From NCBI GenBank assembly GCA_050180235.1, contig JBFXEJ010000138.1, forward strand, positions 1-13,732: 13,732 bases of DNA, read 5' to 3'. The translations under genes and the position numbers were made by a program. Below, one piece after another: positions 13,607 to 13,732 of the stretch (position 1 is the stretch's first letter; the number at the start of each line of letters is the position of its first letter). The stretch is from JAABRU01 sp050180235. GTDB taxonomy: Bacteria; Desulfobacterota; Desulfobacteria; Desulfobacterales; Desulfococcaceae. Under the pieces are notes generated by a model. The model had not been told where the DNA came from. It did not search any database and saw nothing but the letters and a program-made list of their open reading frames with translations.

Positions 13607-13732
13607 CAGGGCTGTTAAGTTCTCATAATTTTCAGAAGTTTTCTGATATTGCCAGCAAAGTGGACTGATGCGTTTTTGACAGAGTCAAAACCGTTTCCGC
13701 GAACAATGTTTATTGCAATATTTCTGAATACT
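13607..13732 (-). mobile_element. 3' end of an IS, cut by window edge
   Basis: The tip CAGGGCTGTTAAGTTCT (13607-13623) marks the insertion junction with the Rhs relic. The body continues beyond the window to the right. The terminal motif is nearly the same as that of the left-edge IS, and both transposase genes point towards the centre of the window. Confidence 0.75.
13615..13732 (-). CDS. IS transposase, C-terminal fragment (cut by window edge)
   Basis: The frame entering at the window edge reads VFRNIAINIVRGNGFDSVKN, then ASVHFAGNIRKLLKIMRT and a TAA at 13617-13615. The RNIAINIVRGNG segment is typical of the last helix of DDE transposases (IS4- or ISAs1-like; family not certain). As in the left-edge copy, the stop codon lies inside the terminal repeat, 8 bp from the tip. 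The two C-termini are only weakly alike, so they are related elements rather than recent copies. The active-site region is outside the window, so activity cannot be judged. Confidence 0.7.
   Translation of the reverse strand, partial: VFRNIAINIVRGNGFDSVKNASVHFAGNIRKLLKIMRT

Overview
The window looks like a chromosomal piece from a mid-GC, mobile-element-rich member of the Desulfobacterota (probably Desulfobacterales). The hints are a C-terminal relic that reads like DsrP of the sulfite-reduction membrane complex, a DPNEK/FN3/dockerin-like secreted protein, an AAA-ATPase-like/PD-(D/E)XK protein, and many short palindromic repeats. This placement rests on recognition alone; no search was run.

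Layout. Positions 1-126 are the 3' end of an insertion sequence (IS): a transposase C-terminus on + plus a terminal repeat. It cuts into an NtrC-type regulator on the minus strand (127-1088), which is also frameshifted in an A7 run. Upstream of the regulator, and probably co-transcribed, is an AAA-ATPase/nuclease-like protein (1092-2885, -). A divergent promoter region leads to complete DNA polymerase I (3231-5921, +). The convergent gap 5922-6390 holds two tandem copies of the IS terminal motif and a 162-bp nested palindrome. The minus-strand pair sucB-lpdA (E2 and E3 of the 2-oxoglutarate dehydrogenase complex) fills 6391-9031, with no E1 gene beside it. Two more inverted-repeat elements lie in 9032-9443, followed by an enoyl-CoA isomerase/hydratase (9444-10190, -).

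From about 10.4 kb to the end the window is genomic wreckage: a 689-bp deleted IS982-type element with both inverted repeats, a run of terminator-like hairpins, a 133-bp MITE-like element, a DsrP C-terminal relic that kept its terminators, a LprI-like (DUF1311) gene lacking its signal peptide, a dyad palindrome, and a DPNEK/FN3/dockerin-like reading frame open in frame behind a truncated Rhs core. The Rhs relic is cut by a second IS of the same type as the one at the left edge, pointing the opposite way (13607-13732).

The working genes are housekeeping ones (replication/repair, TCA cycle, fatty-acid metabolism). I see no convincing undescribed defence or biosynthetic system. The notable signal is the variety of small inverted-repeat elements and how precisely IS ends coincide with gene breakpoints.
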